Assembly: GCF_947493425.1 (NCBI RefSeq)
Contig: NZ_CANLRP010000078.1
Coordinates: 1 to 38,377 of the forward strand
From: an uncultured Microscilla sp.
GTDB taxonomy: Bacteria > Bacteroidota > Bacteroidia > Cytophagales > Microscillaceae
Direction of reading: 5' to 3'
DNA length: 38,377 nucleotides
Part shown: piece by piece, positions 7,601-15,672 of the stretch
Layout: every line of letters begins with the position of its first letter
How positions within the stretch are numbered: position 1 is the first letter of the stretch
Notes under the pieces: generated by a model
Seen by the model: only the letters and a program-made list of their open reading frames with translations
Told to the model about the DNA's origin: nothing
Database searches by the model: none
Translations under genes and position numbers: made by a program

Positions 7601-7801
7601 TTCCGCAGTGATTTAGTCAAAGTTGGTTGCTGGTGATCAGTTATTGATGAATTTAAAAACTATTTAATGGGGTGTTTAGTCGTAAAACCGAAACGCTTTT
7701 AAAAATAAAGTGAGTAAGCAATCTTAATATAAAATGCTGGTTTACAGTATTTAACAAGGTGAACATTTATTCGAGTCAGCTATGGACTATCGCCTAAATA
7801 C
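7601..7801 (+). repeat. Dispersed intergenic repeat, copy A
   Basis: The stretch 7751-7801 matches the reverse complement of 23826-23876 at about 45 of 51 positions (both begin TTAACAAGGT and contain TCAGCTATGGACTA). A second block, CCGCAGTGATTT at 7603, matches the reverse complement of the block ending at 23946. Between the blocks this copy is longer than the other. No gene is encoded; it is a genome repeat of unknown type. Confidence 0.7.
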
Positions 7802-7916
7802 TTCTAACTACGCTTTTTGTAAATAACTGAAAATCAGTGTGATACAAAAGTGTGGTTACTTGTGAACCGAATCTACAGCTTGCTGTGATGAGCTCAACGG
7901 AGTTAAACAGGGTGTA

Positions 7917-8020
7917 GCACCGATATTCATCGGTATCTAAGGACTTGCGACTTGTCGCACCGATATGCATCGGTATCCAAGGACTTGAAGCACCGATATG
8001 CATCGGCATCTAAGGACTTG
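7917..8020. repeat. Three tandem hairpin repeats (GCACCGATATGCATCGGTAT type)
   Basis: Units begin at 7917, 7957 and 7990. Each reads GCACCGATATKCATCGGYAT, then CYAAGGACTTG, and the spacers differ (the first carries CGACTTGTC). Every unit contains the hairpin ACCGAT-ATKC-ATCGGT or a close variant. The units are 33 to 40 bases apart. A diverged single copy lies at 15298-15327. Confidence 0.85.
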
Positions 8021-8060
8021 CCCCTGTCGAGGCTATGGACTATTGCTACCACATTCATAT

Positions 8061-8090
8061 AAAAAGCCAGGCACCCTGTAGTACCTGGCT
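8061..8090 (-). terminator. Intrinsic terminator of the 8129-8704 gene
   Basis: Read on the minus strand: AGCCAGG, 12-base loop, CCTGGCT and then five T. It sits 38 bases after the stop codon. Confidence 0.8.
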
Positions 8091-8128
8091 CAATTGGTTA
8101 TAAAACGAAAATTATTCAATTCTTTTGT

Positions 8129-8704
8129 TTAGAAGGCTACTCCTAAGGTAAGCCCAAAGCGTACACCTACACCACCAGAAAAGTTGCCTGTTGAAAAGTT
8201 GTCTTCTGCAAACCCGCTGGTTTCTACTGTTACGTTACTAGAAGCGTTAAATACAGGACCAGCAAATATGTCAAGTGCAACGATGTCTCCAAATATCCAC
8301 TGGCGACCAATACTTAAACCTGCACCTATAGAGGTTAGCGTAGCTTTTCCTTCATTACCACCATTATCAGTTACTGTTAAAGATAAACTGTTGTAACGAC
8401 CAAAAGGTGCTAAATAAAACCCCTTAGGAGAATTTCCAGAAGGATAAAATCTAAACTCAGGCGTTACACTAAATCCTGTAATACCAGTACCGCTTGCGGT
8501 AAGACTTACAAATCCACCACCAAGTTGTAAACTTGTTTTTGAGCCTAGCGCTCTTTCATAAAAGAAATTGTAACTACCCACAATAGGGCTAAGTAAGTTT
8601 ACTTTAAATACGTTTTTCTTGCCGTCTTGAGCAAATGACTTGGAAGGAGCAGCAAACGCCACTACTACTAGTAAAAGGGTAAATACTTTGGCAATTTTTC
8701 TCAT
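8129..8704 (-). CDS. Outer-membrane beta-barrel protein (DUF3575-like)
   Basis: 191 residues. A clear signal peptide (MRKIAKVFTLLLVVVAFAAP, cut after SFA near residue 25) precedes a body of alternating strands: KVNLLSPIVGSYNFFYERAL, FSVTPEFRFYPSG, GFYLAPFGRYNSLSLTV, SIGAGLSIGRQWIF and the final VGVRFGLTLGVAF, which ends in a C-terminal aromatic residue as outer-membrane barrels do. Eight or so strands are likely. The NLLSP start, YERAL and RFYPSG motifs resemble the DUF3575 group of small Bacteroidota barrels. Ligand and role are unknown. It is transcribed alone, with its own terminator. Confidence 0.82.
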   Translation of the reverse strand: MRKIAKVFTLLLVVVAFAAPSKSFAQDGKKNVFKVNLLSPIVGSYNFFYERALGSKTSLQLGGGFVSLTASGTGITGFSVTPEFRFYPSGNSPKGFYLAPFGRYNSLSLTVTDNGGNEGKATLTSIGAGLSIGRQWIFGDIVALDIFAGPVFNASSNVTVETSGFAEDNFSTGNFSGGVGVRFGLTLGVAF

Positions 8705-8873
8705 GTTTGTTGTTTTAGTATTTTAAGACTATGTAAATGTTGATCATTATGTACCTGATGTTTTATAACCGTTTTTTATTACTAATTACTTCTAATACGT
8801 GACTCTGATAAAAAGTATAATTGTTTTATACATTATTTACTTTGTTATATACCAAGATAACCTGTAGAGAGAC

Positions 8874-8911
8874 AAAAAAGCCCTTGTTCAATTCAATTGT
8901 AAGCAAGGGCT
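8874..8911 (-). terminator. Intrinsic terminator of the 8943-9515 gene
   Basis: On the minus strand: stem AGCCCTTG against CAAGGGCT with a 17-base loop, then six T. It begins about 30 bases after the stop codon. Confidence 0.82.
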
Positions 8912-8942
8912 GTCAATATAGTAGGTGTGGTATTTTTAAGTT

Positions 8943-9515
8943 TTATTTTGCTCCAAATGCGGCAAATAATTTACTGTTTCCTTCATAATGAGCAGGATTG
9001 ATCAGCATGTGGAATATATCTATCAATGGAATAATACCAAAAAAACCACCGAAAGTGAAAAGGTAGCCTACAATTATAATCGGTTTTGCCTTAAACGCTA
9101 AACGATGGATACCTAAGCCTCCCAAAAATACCCACAAAACTACAGCTAACACTAGCGTACCAGTGTTTACATATACTTTAAGGGCACTATATAAGCGCTG
9201 AGCTTTACGAATAGAACGTTTATTTTGGCGGTACTCTTTTTTCTGAGCCTTGGTAAAACCCTTACGCTCTGCTCTGGTAGGCAAGTTTGCTTTGGCTTCC
9301 TTAATCCGTTTTTTCAGATCGACTAATCTCTTTTTGAGAAGTTCTCTCTTTTGTTTTTTTAGCGCTCTTCTTTCTTTACGAGTAAGTTTCTTTGATTTTT
9401 TAGGTGTTGTGGAGGTAACTTTTACATCCTCACCATAAAACCCTTTTGCCTGGACATTGGCAGTGAATAATCCGGCAACAAGAAGTACCAACGATAGTAA
9501 TAGTGATTTTGTCAT
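8943..9515 (-). CDS. TM2-domain-like membrane protein with basic coiled coil
   Basis: 190 residues. A signal peptide (MTKSLLLSLVLLVAGLFTANVQA) is followed by a very basic, probably coiled-coil stretch at residues 38-110 (KKSKKLTRKERRALKKQKRE and similar). The C-terminus has two hydrophobic helices with the TM2 layout: VFLGGLGIHRLAF, then FTFGGFFGIIPLIDIFHMLI. The GGxGxHR and GxxGxxPLID signatures match the TM2 family found in bacterial and animal membrane proteins. Several Bacteroidota envelope proteins combine a secreted basic segment with TM2; function is not established. Own terminator downstream, no partner gene. Confidence 0.78.
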   Translation of the reverse strand: MTKSLLLSLVLLVAGLFTANVQAKGFYGEDVKVTSTTPKKSKKLTRKERRALKKQKRELLKKRLVDLKKRIKEAKANLPTRAERKGFTKAQKKEYRQNKRSIRKAQRLYSALKVYVNTGTLVLAVVLWVFLGGLGIHRLAFKAKPIIIVGYLFTFGGFFGIIPLIDIFHMLINPAHYEGNSKLFAAFGAK

Positions 9516-9704
9516 TGTTCGTGTTGAAAAAGTTTAAAATATTGATTGAGTTAATTATTTGCAATATATAAGTAGAGATGAAAAATGCTAGTAAAACTTA
9601 CATTTTTCTTACATTACACTTATAGCTTTTACCTAAAATATTTGCTTGTTTCAGCGAAACTATTGAATTTTATGCTTTAAGTATTTTTTATCATTTTGAT
9701 TGTT

Positions 9705-10751
9705 ATGGCACCTATGGATAAAGTCAAAGAGGTTTTGCAAGAGGTAGAAGATTATGCCATTGAAACCCGCGAGCAACTGGAAGAATTCAAGAGAGTTTTT
9801 ATCAAAGGAAAAATTGGGGCACTCTTTGGAGAAATAAGAAATATCCCCAATGAAGAACGCAAAGCATTTGGGGCAGCCATTAATCAACTCAGAGATACTG
9901 CTCAAACCAAGTTTAAAGAGAAACTAGCCGATATTGGACGCCCTAAAAAGAAAGGGGGAAATAGTGCGCCTATAGATGCTACCTTGCCCACAATACCCCA
10001 TACATTAGGTACAGTACATCCACTTACCCTTACCCGTAACCGCATTGTAGAAATATTTGAGCGCATAGGTTTCAATGTGTCTGAAGGACCAGAGGTAGAA
10101 GACGACTGGCACAACTTTACGGCGTTGAATTTTCCACATAACCACCCTGCCCGCGAAATGCAGGACACCTTCTTTATAGAGAAACAAGGCAAAGGTGAAG
10201 ACAAAAACGATGACATTGCTTTGCGTACCCACACTTCGTCGGTACAAATACGGGTCATGGAAAATCAAAAGCCTCCCATTCGTACTTTGTCGCCAGGGCG
10301 GGTTTTTCGTAATGAAGCCATTTCAGCAAGAGCTCATTGTGTGTTTCATCAGGTAGAAGGGTTGTATGTCGATGAAAATGTGAGTTTTGCCGACTTAAAG
10401 CAAACCTTGTATCATTTTGCCAAAGAAATGTTTGGTAAAAATACCCAAATTCGTTTCCGTCCCTCTTATTTTCCATTTACTGAGCCTAGTGCTGAGGTAG
10501 ACATTTCTTGCTTTATTTGCGATAGCAAAGGCTGTAATGTCTGTAAATACAGTGGCTGGGTAGAAATTATGGGGTGTGGTATGGTAGACCCCAACGTGCT
10601 TGCCAATTGTGGCATTGACCCAGAGAAGTATACCGGCTTTGCTTTTGGTATGGGCATAGAGCGCATTGCAATGCTTAAGTACCAAATCAACGATTTGCGC
10701 TTGTTTACCGAAAATGACATTCGTTTTTTACGTCAGTTTTCCAAGATGTAA
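9705..10751 (+). CDS. pheS: Phenylalanyl-tRNA synthetase alpha subunit
   Basis: Catalytic subunit of PheRS, which charges tRNA-Phe in the cytoplasm as an alpha2-beta2 complex with PheT. The N-terminal coiled coil (residues 1-90) is followed by the class II core: GTVHPLTLTRNRIVEIFERI, FNVSEGPEVEDDWHNFTALN, motif 2 RTLSPGRVFRNEAISARAHC, a cysteine cluster (CFICDSKGCNVCKYSGW), LGCGMV-like MGCGMVDPNVL and motif 3 FAFGMGIERIAML. Length about 348, normal for the subunit. Start options in frame are TTG 9696, ATG 9705 and ATG 9714; I give 9705, and 9714 is equally possible. pheT is not adjacent, a common arrangement in Bacteroidota. A strong terminator closes the unit. Confidence 0.97.
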   Translation: MAPMDKVKEVLQEVEDYAIETREQLEEFKRVFIKGKIGALFGEIRNIPNEERKAFGAAINQLRDTAQTKFKEKLADIGRPKKKGGNSAPIDATLPTIPHTLGTVHPLTLTRNRIVEIFERIGFNVSEGPEVEDDWHNFTALNFPHNHPAREMQDTFFIEKQGKGEDKNDDIALRTHTSSVQIRVMENQKPPIRTLSPGRVFRNEAISARAHCVFHQVEGLYVDENVSFADLKQTLYHFAKEMFGKNTQIRFRPSYFPFTEPSAEVDISCFICDSKGCNVCKYSGWVEIMGCGMVDPNVLANCGIDPEKYTGFAFGMGIERIAMLKYQINDLRLFTENDIRFLRQFSKM

Positions 10752-10777
10752 AGCTATTCCCTTCATTACATTTTATT

Positions 10778-10820
10778 AAAAAAGCCTTTGATTATTACTC
10801 TTATAATCAAAGGCTTTTTT
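10778..10820 (+). terminator. Intrinsic terminator after pheS
   Basis: Near-perfect stem of about 17 bp, from AAAAAAGCCTTTGATTAT to ATAATCAAAGGCTTTTTT, with a seven-base loop and six T. Confidence 0.9.
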
Positions 10821-10901
10821 AATTTATTTCCTATTACTTGAGGTTCAGTTATTATTTTATAAATTGTTTTTTTAATGATTGATATTTAACTCTAACTTTT
10901 T

Positions 10902-11612
10902 ATGAAAACTATTCAACTCACATTTCTCATCACTGCATTGTTGGTCGTCACTGCGAACACCTATGCCCAAAAACTTACAATTCCGACTTATTCCTTTTCA
11001 GGTGAAAAACTTTCTTACATTAACCTAAAGGATGGCTCTAAGATAGAAGCCAAGATTAGCAAGCTCTACCGTAAAAAAGGTCAGATAAGAGCGGTGAAAA
11101 TTAAAGATGCTAATGGTAATAAAAGGAAAATAGAAGCTGCTGACATTAAAAACATGTACTTGGCTCCTTCAGGTTTTGATAAGTTTAACAAATTCAATTC
11201 TTTTATGAATGATGCTACTCAATGGCGTGACAATGATCTCGATAAGGATATATTAAAGCAAGGGTTTGTTTACCTGGAGCAAACTGAAGTTCAAATAAAG
11301 AAGAAAAAACGTACCTTAATTATGCAAGTGCTTAACCCTACTTTTTGTGGGAAAATAAGAATCTTTCATAACCCCTTTGCAGGAAAAAGTATGGGGCTTG
11401 GAGTGGCTGGCATTAACGTGGTGGGTGGTAAAGACACCTCTTATTATATAAAAAAGGGAGATGCAGTAGCTTATAAAATCAAAAAGAAAAATTACAAAAA
11501 AGAGTTCAAGGTATTGTTTGCTGATTGCGAAGAAGTAAAAAAACAGTTCCCCAAAATAAAATGGAATGAGTTGCCCAAACACGTATTTACGTTTGATAAA
11601 CACTGCAAGTAA
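10902..11612 (+). CDS. Secreted hypothetical protein, 236 aa
   Basis: Signal peptide MKTIQLTFLITALLVVTANTYA with a cut before Q23. The mature protein is lysine-rich and mostly beta by pattern. An early segment, INLKDGSKIEAKISKLYRKK and IKDANGNKRKIEAADIKNMY, looks like a small SH3-like or Sm-like strand set. Later segments are KKKKRTLIMQVLNPTFCGKI, GLGVAGINVVGGKDTSYYIK and LFADCEEVKKQFP, with cysteines in the latter half that could pair. This layout is common among secreted Bacteroidota proteins of unknown function; I do not recognise a named family. It is transcribed alone, between the terminators of pheS and its own at 11647-11688. Confidence 0.78.
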   Translation: MKTIQLTFLITALLVVTANTYAQKLTIPTYSFSGEKLSYINLKDGSKIEAKISKLYRKKGQIRAVKIKDANGNKRKIEAADIKNMYLAPSGFDKFNKFNSFMNDATQWRDNDLDKDILKQGFVYLEQTEVQIKKKKRTLIMQVLNPTFCGKIRIFHNPFAGKSMGLGVAGINVVGGKDTSYYIKKGDAVAYKIKKKNYKKEFKVLFADCEEVKKQFPKIKWNELPKHVFTFDKHCK

Positions 11613-11646
11613 TACTACGACTCATATTTTATAAATTTAGTTTGCC

Positions 11647-11688
11647 AAAAAGCCTTTGTTCTACCTCATTAGAACAAAGGCTTTTTTT
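11647..11688 (+). terminator. Intrinsic terminator
   Basis: Perfect stem of about 16 bp, AAAAAGCCTTTGTTCT against AGAACAAAGGCTTTTT, eight-base loop, then further T. Confidence 0.9.
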
Positions 11689-11844
11689 ATTGGAAGAGGA
11701 TATATTGGGATAAGCAGTTTTTTTGGGATTCTGTGCATATCCTAAAAAACAAATCATTAAGTATTAAGAGTGTATTAACTATTTTACCCCATAAACCCCT
11801 ACTTTACCCGCATATTTAACTTAGCATTAAAATCGAAACAGTCT

Positions 11845-11871
11845 TTGGTTAACATTAAACCTCTACGTTTG
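11845..11871 (+). promoter_or_regulatory. Bacteroidota-type promoter of the PhoX-like gene
   Basis: TTG at 11845-11847, 16 bases, then TACGTTTG at 11864-11871, 37 bases before the start codon. The spacer is at the short end of what is described for this group. TTAACT/TTAAAA/TTAACA hexamers cluster just upstream (11775, 11816, 11827, 11849). Confidence 0.6.
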
Positions 11872-11908
11872 TGACTTTAAAAATCACTCAAATCTATTAT
11901 TTACTACA

Positions 11909-13354
11909 ATGAAATCTATAAAACTATACTTGCTTGTTAGTGTATTGGCAGTAAGCCTGTTAGCTTGTAAGAAAGATGAAAATAACGTAGATACGTCTCA
12001 AATAATCTTGGCTACACATTCAAAAACTCCCTCATTTTTGAAATTGAGCGCTGAGTTTTCGAATGTAAGCATACACTCTATATTATCTTCAGAAGATCAA
12101 CTTACCGAAACTCCTGATTTTGTATACGGGTCTATGGCTGATGGTGCTGGTTTGTTGAAAAATGCAGATGGCACCTATACCCTGATCAACAATATAGAGG
12201 CTGATTATTCTGTTTCACGTATCACCTTGGACGCGACATTTAAACCTATCAAAGGGGAGCACATCCTGAATGCAGCTGCTACGGCTTCTACTGCTCAATG
12301 TTCTGGTTCAATGATTACCCCCGAAGAGCATGGCTTTGGTCCTTTGTACTTGTCTGGTGGCGAGTGGGGTGGATCTTCTAAAGGTGTATTTGTAACAGAC
12401 CCTTACAAAGATGCCAATACTGCTTCAACTGCTTCTATGTTGCCTGCTTTTGGACAATGGTCTACTGAAAATGCAGTAGTGATAGGTAAAGATGCCTATG
12501 CTGATAAAACAGTGGCTTTTATTGGTGATGACCACTCTGACAATGATGTGCCATCTGGTCAGTTGGGTATGTATGTAGGTGCCCGTGGCGATTTGACGGG
12601 AGGTAAGCTATATGGTTTGAAGGTGACCTCAGCGGGCATCAACTTTGAAATGGATATGAAAGAAGGACAAGCTTACGATATGGAGTTTGTACAACTGACT
12701 GAGACTAACATAGACTTGTTGGATGCTGAAGCCAAGCAAAAAGGAGTAATGGGCTTTTCTCGTTTAGAAGACATCGACTGGAGAAGAGGTTCGGCGCAAA
12801 ACAACCGTGAGATTTACTTTGCGGTAACCGGAAGAAAAAAAGATGGCCTGAAAGACAAAGGTACTTTCTATGGAAGAATATACAAGGTGGTATTGAACGA
12901 AAATGACCCTACTCAAGCCGGAAAAATCACTTGTGTATTAGATGGTGACAACCTCACAGGTGTTGCCAAGGCTTTTCATAGCCCTGATAACATTTTGGTC
13001 ACAGAAAACTATGCTTATATCCAAGAAGATCCAAACGGCTACCCTGATACTCCTGAGAAGGATCACTATGCCCGTTTGTATCAGTATAACCTCAATACAG
13101 GTGAGTTAAAAGTAGTATTAGAGTGCGATCAGGCAAGTGCTGCCAAGGCTGGTTATGGGTTGTCTACCAAAACCTGGGAGCTTACTGGAATGATTGATAT
13201 TTCGGACATTGTAGGGAAGCCGGAAACTTTCTTGTTAATGACCCAAAACCACGGATGGACCAACGACAAATTTACTGACCCTAAAGCCAATCCTGACTTA
13301 ACTAACCGCAACGAAGGTAGCGTAATGTATGTGGTCAATGGATTGAAAAGATAA
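11909..13354 (+). CDS. PhoX-like (DUF839) lipoprotein
   Basis: 481 residues. Lipobox LLAC at C20 marks an outer-membrane or surface lipoprotein. The body resembles the DUF839/PhoX beta-propeller family, which includes Ca/Fe-dependent alkaline phosphatases: an early NIEADYSVSRITL segment, AQCSGSMITPEEHGFG, GMYVGARGD, MGFSRLEDIDW and the late AFHSPDNILVTENYAYIQED segment match the pattern of metal-binding loops (C/S-G-x-x-T, R-x-E-D, SPDN). Whether the catalytic residues of true PhoX are complete cannot be judged here. A phosphatase role is therefore likely but unproved. A TTG/TACGTTTG promoter precedes it. The peroxidase lipoprotein gene follows after 103 bases containing two hairpins, so the two may be only partly co-transcribed. 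Confidence 0.83.
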   Translation: MKSIKLYLLVSVLAVSLLACKKDENNVDTSQIILATHSKTPSFLKLSAEFSNVSIHSILSSEDQLTETPDFVYGSMADGAGLLKNADGTYTLINNIEADYSVSRITLDATFKPIKGEHILNAAATASTAQCSGSMITPEEHGFGPLYLSGGEWGGSSKGVFVTDPYKDANTASTASMLPAFGQWSTENAVVIGKDAYADKTVAFIGDDHSDNDVPSGQLGMYVGARGDLTGGKLYGLKVTSAGINFEMDMKEGQAYDMEFVQLTETNIDLLDAEAKQKGVMGFSRLEDIDWRRGSAQNNREIYFAVTGRKKDGLKDKGTFYGRIYKVVLNENDPTQAGKITCVLDGDNLTGVAKAFHSPDNILVTENYAYIQEDPNGYPDTPEKDHYARLYQYNLNTGELKVVLECDQASAAKAGYGLSTKTWELTGMIDISDIVGKPETFLLMTQNHGWTNDKFTDPKANPDLTNRNEGSVMYVVNGLKR

Positions 13355-13375
13355 ACCACTTGATGCTATCCCCCA

Positions 13376-13436
13376 GAGGTGTTTTCACCTCAACACAAAC
13401 AGAGCAAGCTTGTTGGGAGCTTGCTCTTGTTTATTG
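13376..13436 (+). terminator. Two consecutive hairpins, probable terminator
   Basis: A small hairpin GAGGTG-tttt-CACCTC (13376-13391) is followed by AGAGCAAGCT against AGCTTGCTCT (13401-13427) and a TGTTTATT tail. The T-run is interrupted, so read-through into the peroxidase gene is possible. Confidence 0.6.
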
Positions 13437-13457
13437 ATTGTTTCTCTGTTTTTTTAA

Positions 13458-15272
13458 ATGAATTTTATGAAACTGCTTTTCAGGTTCACTCTCGCCCTTA
13501 CCATAGGAGGCTGGTTGATTGGCTGTGCTGCCAAAGACCCATCCAATACTGTTCACAAAACCGATTACTTTGCGAAGGTTCAACAAGTATACACTCAAGA
13601 CATTAGTCAGTGTATTGAATGGCTTGATAGCCTGGAACAAGCCAATTCCAGAAAAGCCCTGGAAAAATATTACCTAAAAGCCCGTCAATATTTTAAATAC
13701 GCTGAGCCTGTACTGGCTTTTATGGAAATAGAAAATTATAAGTTTTTGAATCAACCCAATATACTCAAGGTAGTAGAAGAAGATGCCACCGACATAAAGG
13801 TGAAAAAACCGGCAGGTTTTCAGGTATTAGAAGAACAAATATTTACTGATAGCCTGGACAAAGCGGCCATCAAAAAAAATGCAGCGCTTACCCGTAACCG
13901 TCTCAAACTTATCAGAAAAAACACCCGTTTTACTTCTCATAAACCCTATCATTTTTTATGGCTCCTGCGTGATGCCATTGCCAGAGTAGCACTCACTGGT
14001 GTTACCGGGTTTGACTCACCTGTACTAGAGCAATCGCTCAGCGAAAGCGCCTGGATATACCAACGTCTCCAGGACTATTTGCAAATATTCCGACCTGAGT
14101 TTAAAGACAACACTTTATTCAAACAATGGAGGCAGGCCATTGACCAAAGTGTAGCTGCCCTCAAAGGAGACTTTAACCAGTTTGACCGTTATGCTTTTAT
14201 TCAACAGCATACCCATCCTCAACTTAAGCTATGGGTAAAAACCGTAGATGCCTGGCAAGTGCAGTTTCCTTTTACGCTGGCGCTTAATCATGCAGCTACT
14301 TCTTTGTTTTCAGACAAAACTTTTAATCTTGCGTATTTCTCTGATCCCAAACTAGGGGTACATTCTGCCGACAAAGTAGCCTTGGGCAAACGCTTGTTCA
14401 ACGATGTAAACCTGTCGGCAGATAAGACAATGAGCTGTGCCAGTTGCCACCAGGCAAAAAAAGGTTTTAGTGATGGCTTGGTTACCCCCACCGGGCAAAC
14501 TCGAAATAGTCCTACATTATTGTATGCCGCTTTGCAACAAAAGTTTTTTTATGATGGGCGGGCAGGTAGCTTAGAAGGTCAAATCGTTTCGGTGGTAAAA
14601 AACACCAAAGAATTTCATACCGATCTGGCAAGCATAAAAGCATTCATTAACCGCACTGTAGACTATAAAACAACGTTTGAAAAACTGTATAAGCGTGGCG
14701 TAAACGATCTTAACATTCGCCATGCCATTGCCAGTTATATAAGAAGTCTGGCACCGTTTAACTCTAGGTTTGACCGCAACCTGAACCAACAAGAGCAAAC
14801 CTTGACTGAGGAAGAAATCAAGGGTTTTAATTTGTTTATGGGTAAAGCAAAGTGTGCGACTTGTCATTTTCCTCCCACCTTTAATGGCACCATACCACCA
14901 AATTTCCGTGAAACCGAGTTGGAAATGCTGGCTGTGCCCCAAAAGCCTGATACTGCCAATGCCACTATAGACCCCGATTTGGGCAGGTACCACTTATTTA
15001 AGGTAAACGAACGTAAGTTTTTCTTTAAGACGCCTACCGTGCGCAATGTAGCCCAAACAGCCCCTTATATGCACAATGGGGCATACCCTACGCTAGAGTC
15101 AGTAGTAGATTTTTATAACCGAGGGGGAGGGGCTGGCATCGGTATCAACCAACCTTTACAAACATTACCACCTGATAGGTTGAACCTTACAGAGGCAGAA
15201 CAAGCCGCATTGGTGGTGTTTATGAGGAGCTTGAGTGACAAGAAGAGTAAACGGGTAAATAATATAAAGTAA
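13458..15272 (+). CDS. Di-haem cytochrome c peroxidase-family lipoprotein
   Basis: 604 residues with two haem-binding motifs: CASCH (C327, C330, H331) and CATCH (C466, C469, H470). The surrounding pattern is that of bacterial cytochrome c peroxidase/MauG: GKRLFNDVNLSADKTMSCAS, RNSPTLLYAALQQKFFYDGR, FKTPTVRNVAQTAPYMHNGA and LTEAEQAALVVFMRSL. Lipobox LIGC at C23. Residues 30-290 form an extra, helical N-terminal region (for example YYLKARQYFKYAEPVLAFME) absent from classical peroxidases; similar helical, imelysin-like extensions are known in some Bacteroidota members. It would act in the periplasm or on the membrane, reducing peroxide or oxidising a substrate. The gene has two close ATG starts (13458, 13467); either leaves the lipobox intact. 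Confidence 0.93.
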   Translation: MNFMKLLFRFTLALTIGGWLIGCAAKDPSNTVHKTDYFAKVQQVYTQDISQCIEWLDSLEQANSRKALEKYYLKARQYFKYAEPVLAFMEIENYKFLNQPNILKVVEEDATDIKVKKPAGFQVLEEQIFTDSLDKAAIKKNAALTRNRLKLIRKNTRFTSHKPYHFLWLLRDAIARVALTGVTGFDSPVLEQSLSESAWIYQRLQDYLQIFRPEFKDNTLFKQWRQAIDQSVAALKGDFNQFDRYAFIQQHTHPQLKLWVKTVDAWQVQFPFTLALNHAATSLFSDKTFNLAYFSDPKLGVHSADKVALGKRLFNDVNLSADKTMSCASCHQAKKGFSDGLVTPTGQTRNSPTLLYAALQQKFFYDGRAGSLEGQIVSVVKNTKEFHTDLASIKAFINRTVDYKTTFEKLYKRGVNDLNIRHAIASYIRSLAPFNSRFDRNLNQQEQTLTEEEIKGFNLFMGKAKCATCHFPPTFNGTIPPNFRETELEMLAVPQKPDTANATIDPDLGRYHLFKVNERKFFFKTPTVRNVAQTAPYMHNGAYPTLESVVDFYNRGGGAGIGINQPLQTLPPDRLNLTEAEQAALVVFMRSLSDKKSKRVNNIK

Positions 15273-15297
15273 GTACTAAGTCCAATTATAGCTAATT

Positions 15298-15327
15298 GCA
15301 CCTATATGCATTGGTATTCAAGATTTG
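15298..15327 (+). repeat. Diverged copy of the GCACCGATATGCATCGG repeat
   Basis: GCACCTATATGCATTGGTAT then TCAAGATTTG matches the 7957 unit at about 25 of 30 positions, about 7 kb away. The hairpin arms are partly degraded. Confidence 0.65.
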
Positions 15328-15610
15328 CTATTAGGAGTGTACGAAGTCTTGTAATCACCTGATAATAAGTGTTTTGCAAGGTTAAAGCGAACTAAAACAA
15401 AGTTGTTTTCACTTTTAAAAGGCGGCGTATACGCTCATGTTTGCTCTTTGCTAGGGCGACCATTCCGATAAATCGGGAACTTCCATTACATTACAGCAAG
15501 GGTGGCCCCTACAATTAATACCTTGATTTAAATATAAATCCCTGTATATCAAAGGCTTTTAAAACTTCGTATAGTTCTAATTTGCTATTACTTATTGAGG
15601 TTGTTCTAAT

Positions 15611-15650
15611 AAAAAAAAGGGTAGTCAATCAAATTGACTACCCTTTTTTT
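15611..15650. terminator. Bidirectional intrinsic terminator
   Basis: Perfect stem with GGGTAGTCAAT against ATTGACTACCC, a three-base loop, and A8/T7 flanks giving T-runs on both strands. It serves gldJ on the minus strand and possibly transcription from the peroxidase gene. Confidence 0.9.
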
Positions 15651-15672
15651 AACAAAAGTATATTCAGTAATA

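Larger units (their letters stand above)
7583..8128. other. Repeat-filled intergenic region
   Basis: About 545 bases between convergent genes. It contains dispersed repeat copy A (7601-7801), a block near 7890-7907 (GAGCTCAACGGAGTTAAAC) that resembles 23898-23916, three hairpin repeats (7917-8020), another copy of CTATGGACTATtG at 8033, and the terminator of the minus-strand gene. No gene is seen; the minus frame at 7794-8009 is translated repeat. Confidence 0.7.
15273..15672. other. Intergenic region with a diverged hairpin repeat
   Basis: About 400 bases between convergent genes. It has a single diverged copy of the GCACCGATATGCATCGG repeat (15298-15327), an imperfect palindrome TTCCGATAAATCGGGAA near 15464, and the bidirectional terminator. 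No gene is seen. Confidence 0.6.

Noticed and set aside
7794..8009. 71-codon minus-strand frame
   Set aside because: It is the translation of the tandem hairpin repeats (PMHIGA recurs).
7917..8020. CRISPR array
   Set aside because: Only three units, imperfect, with spacings of 40 and 33 bases, and the between-unit sequence is itself repeated; no cas gene.
13379..13640. Plus and minus frames overlapping the start of the peroxidase gene
   Set aside because: They overlap the clear lipoprotein signal peptide of the peroxidase in other frames.
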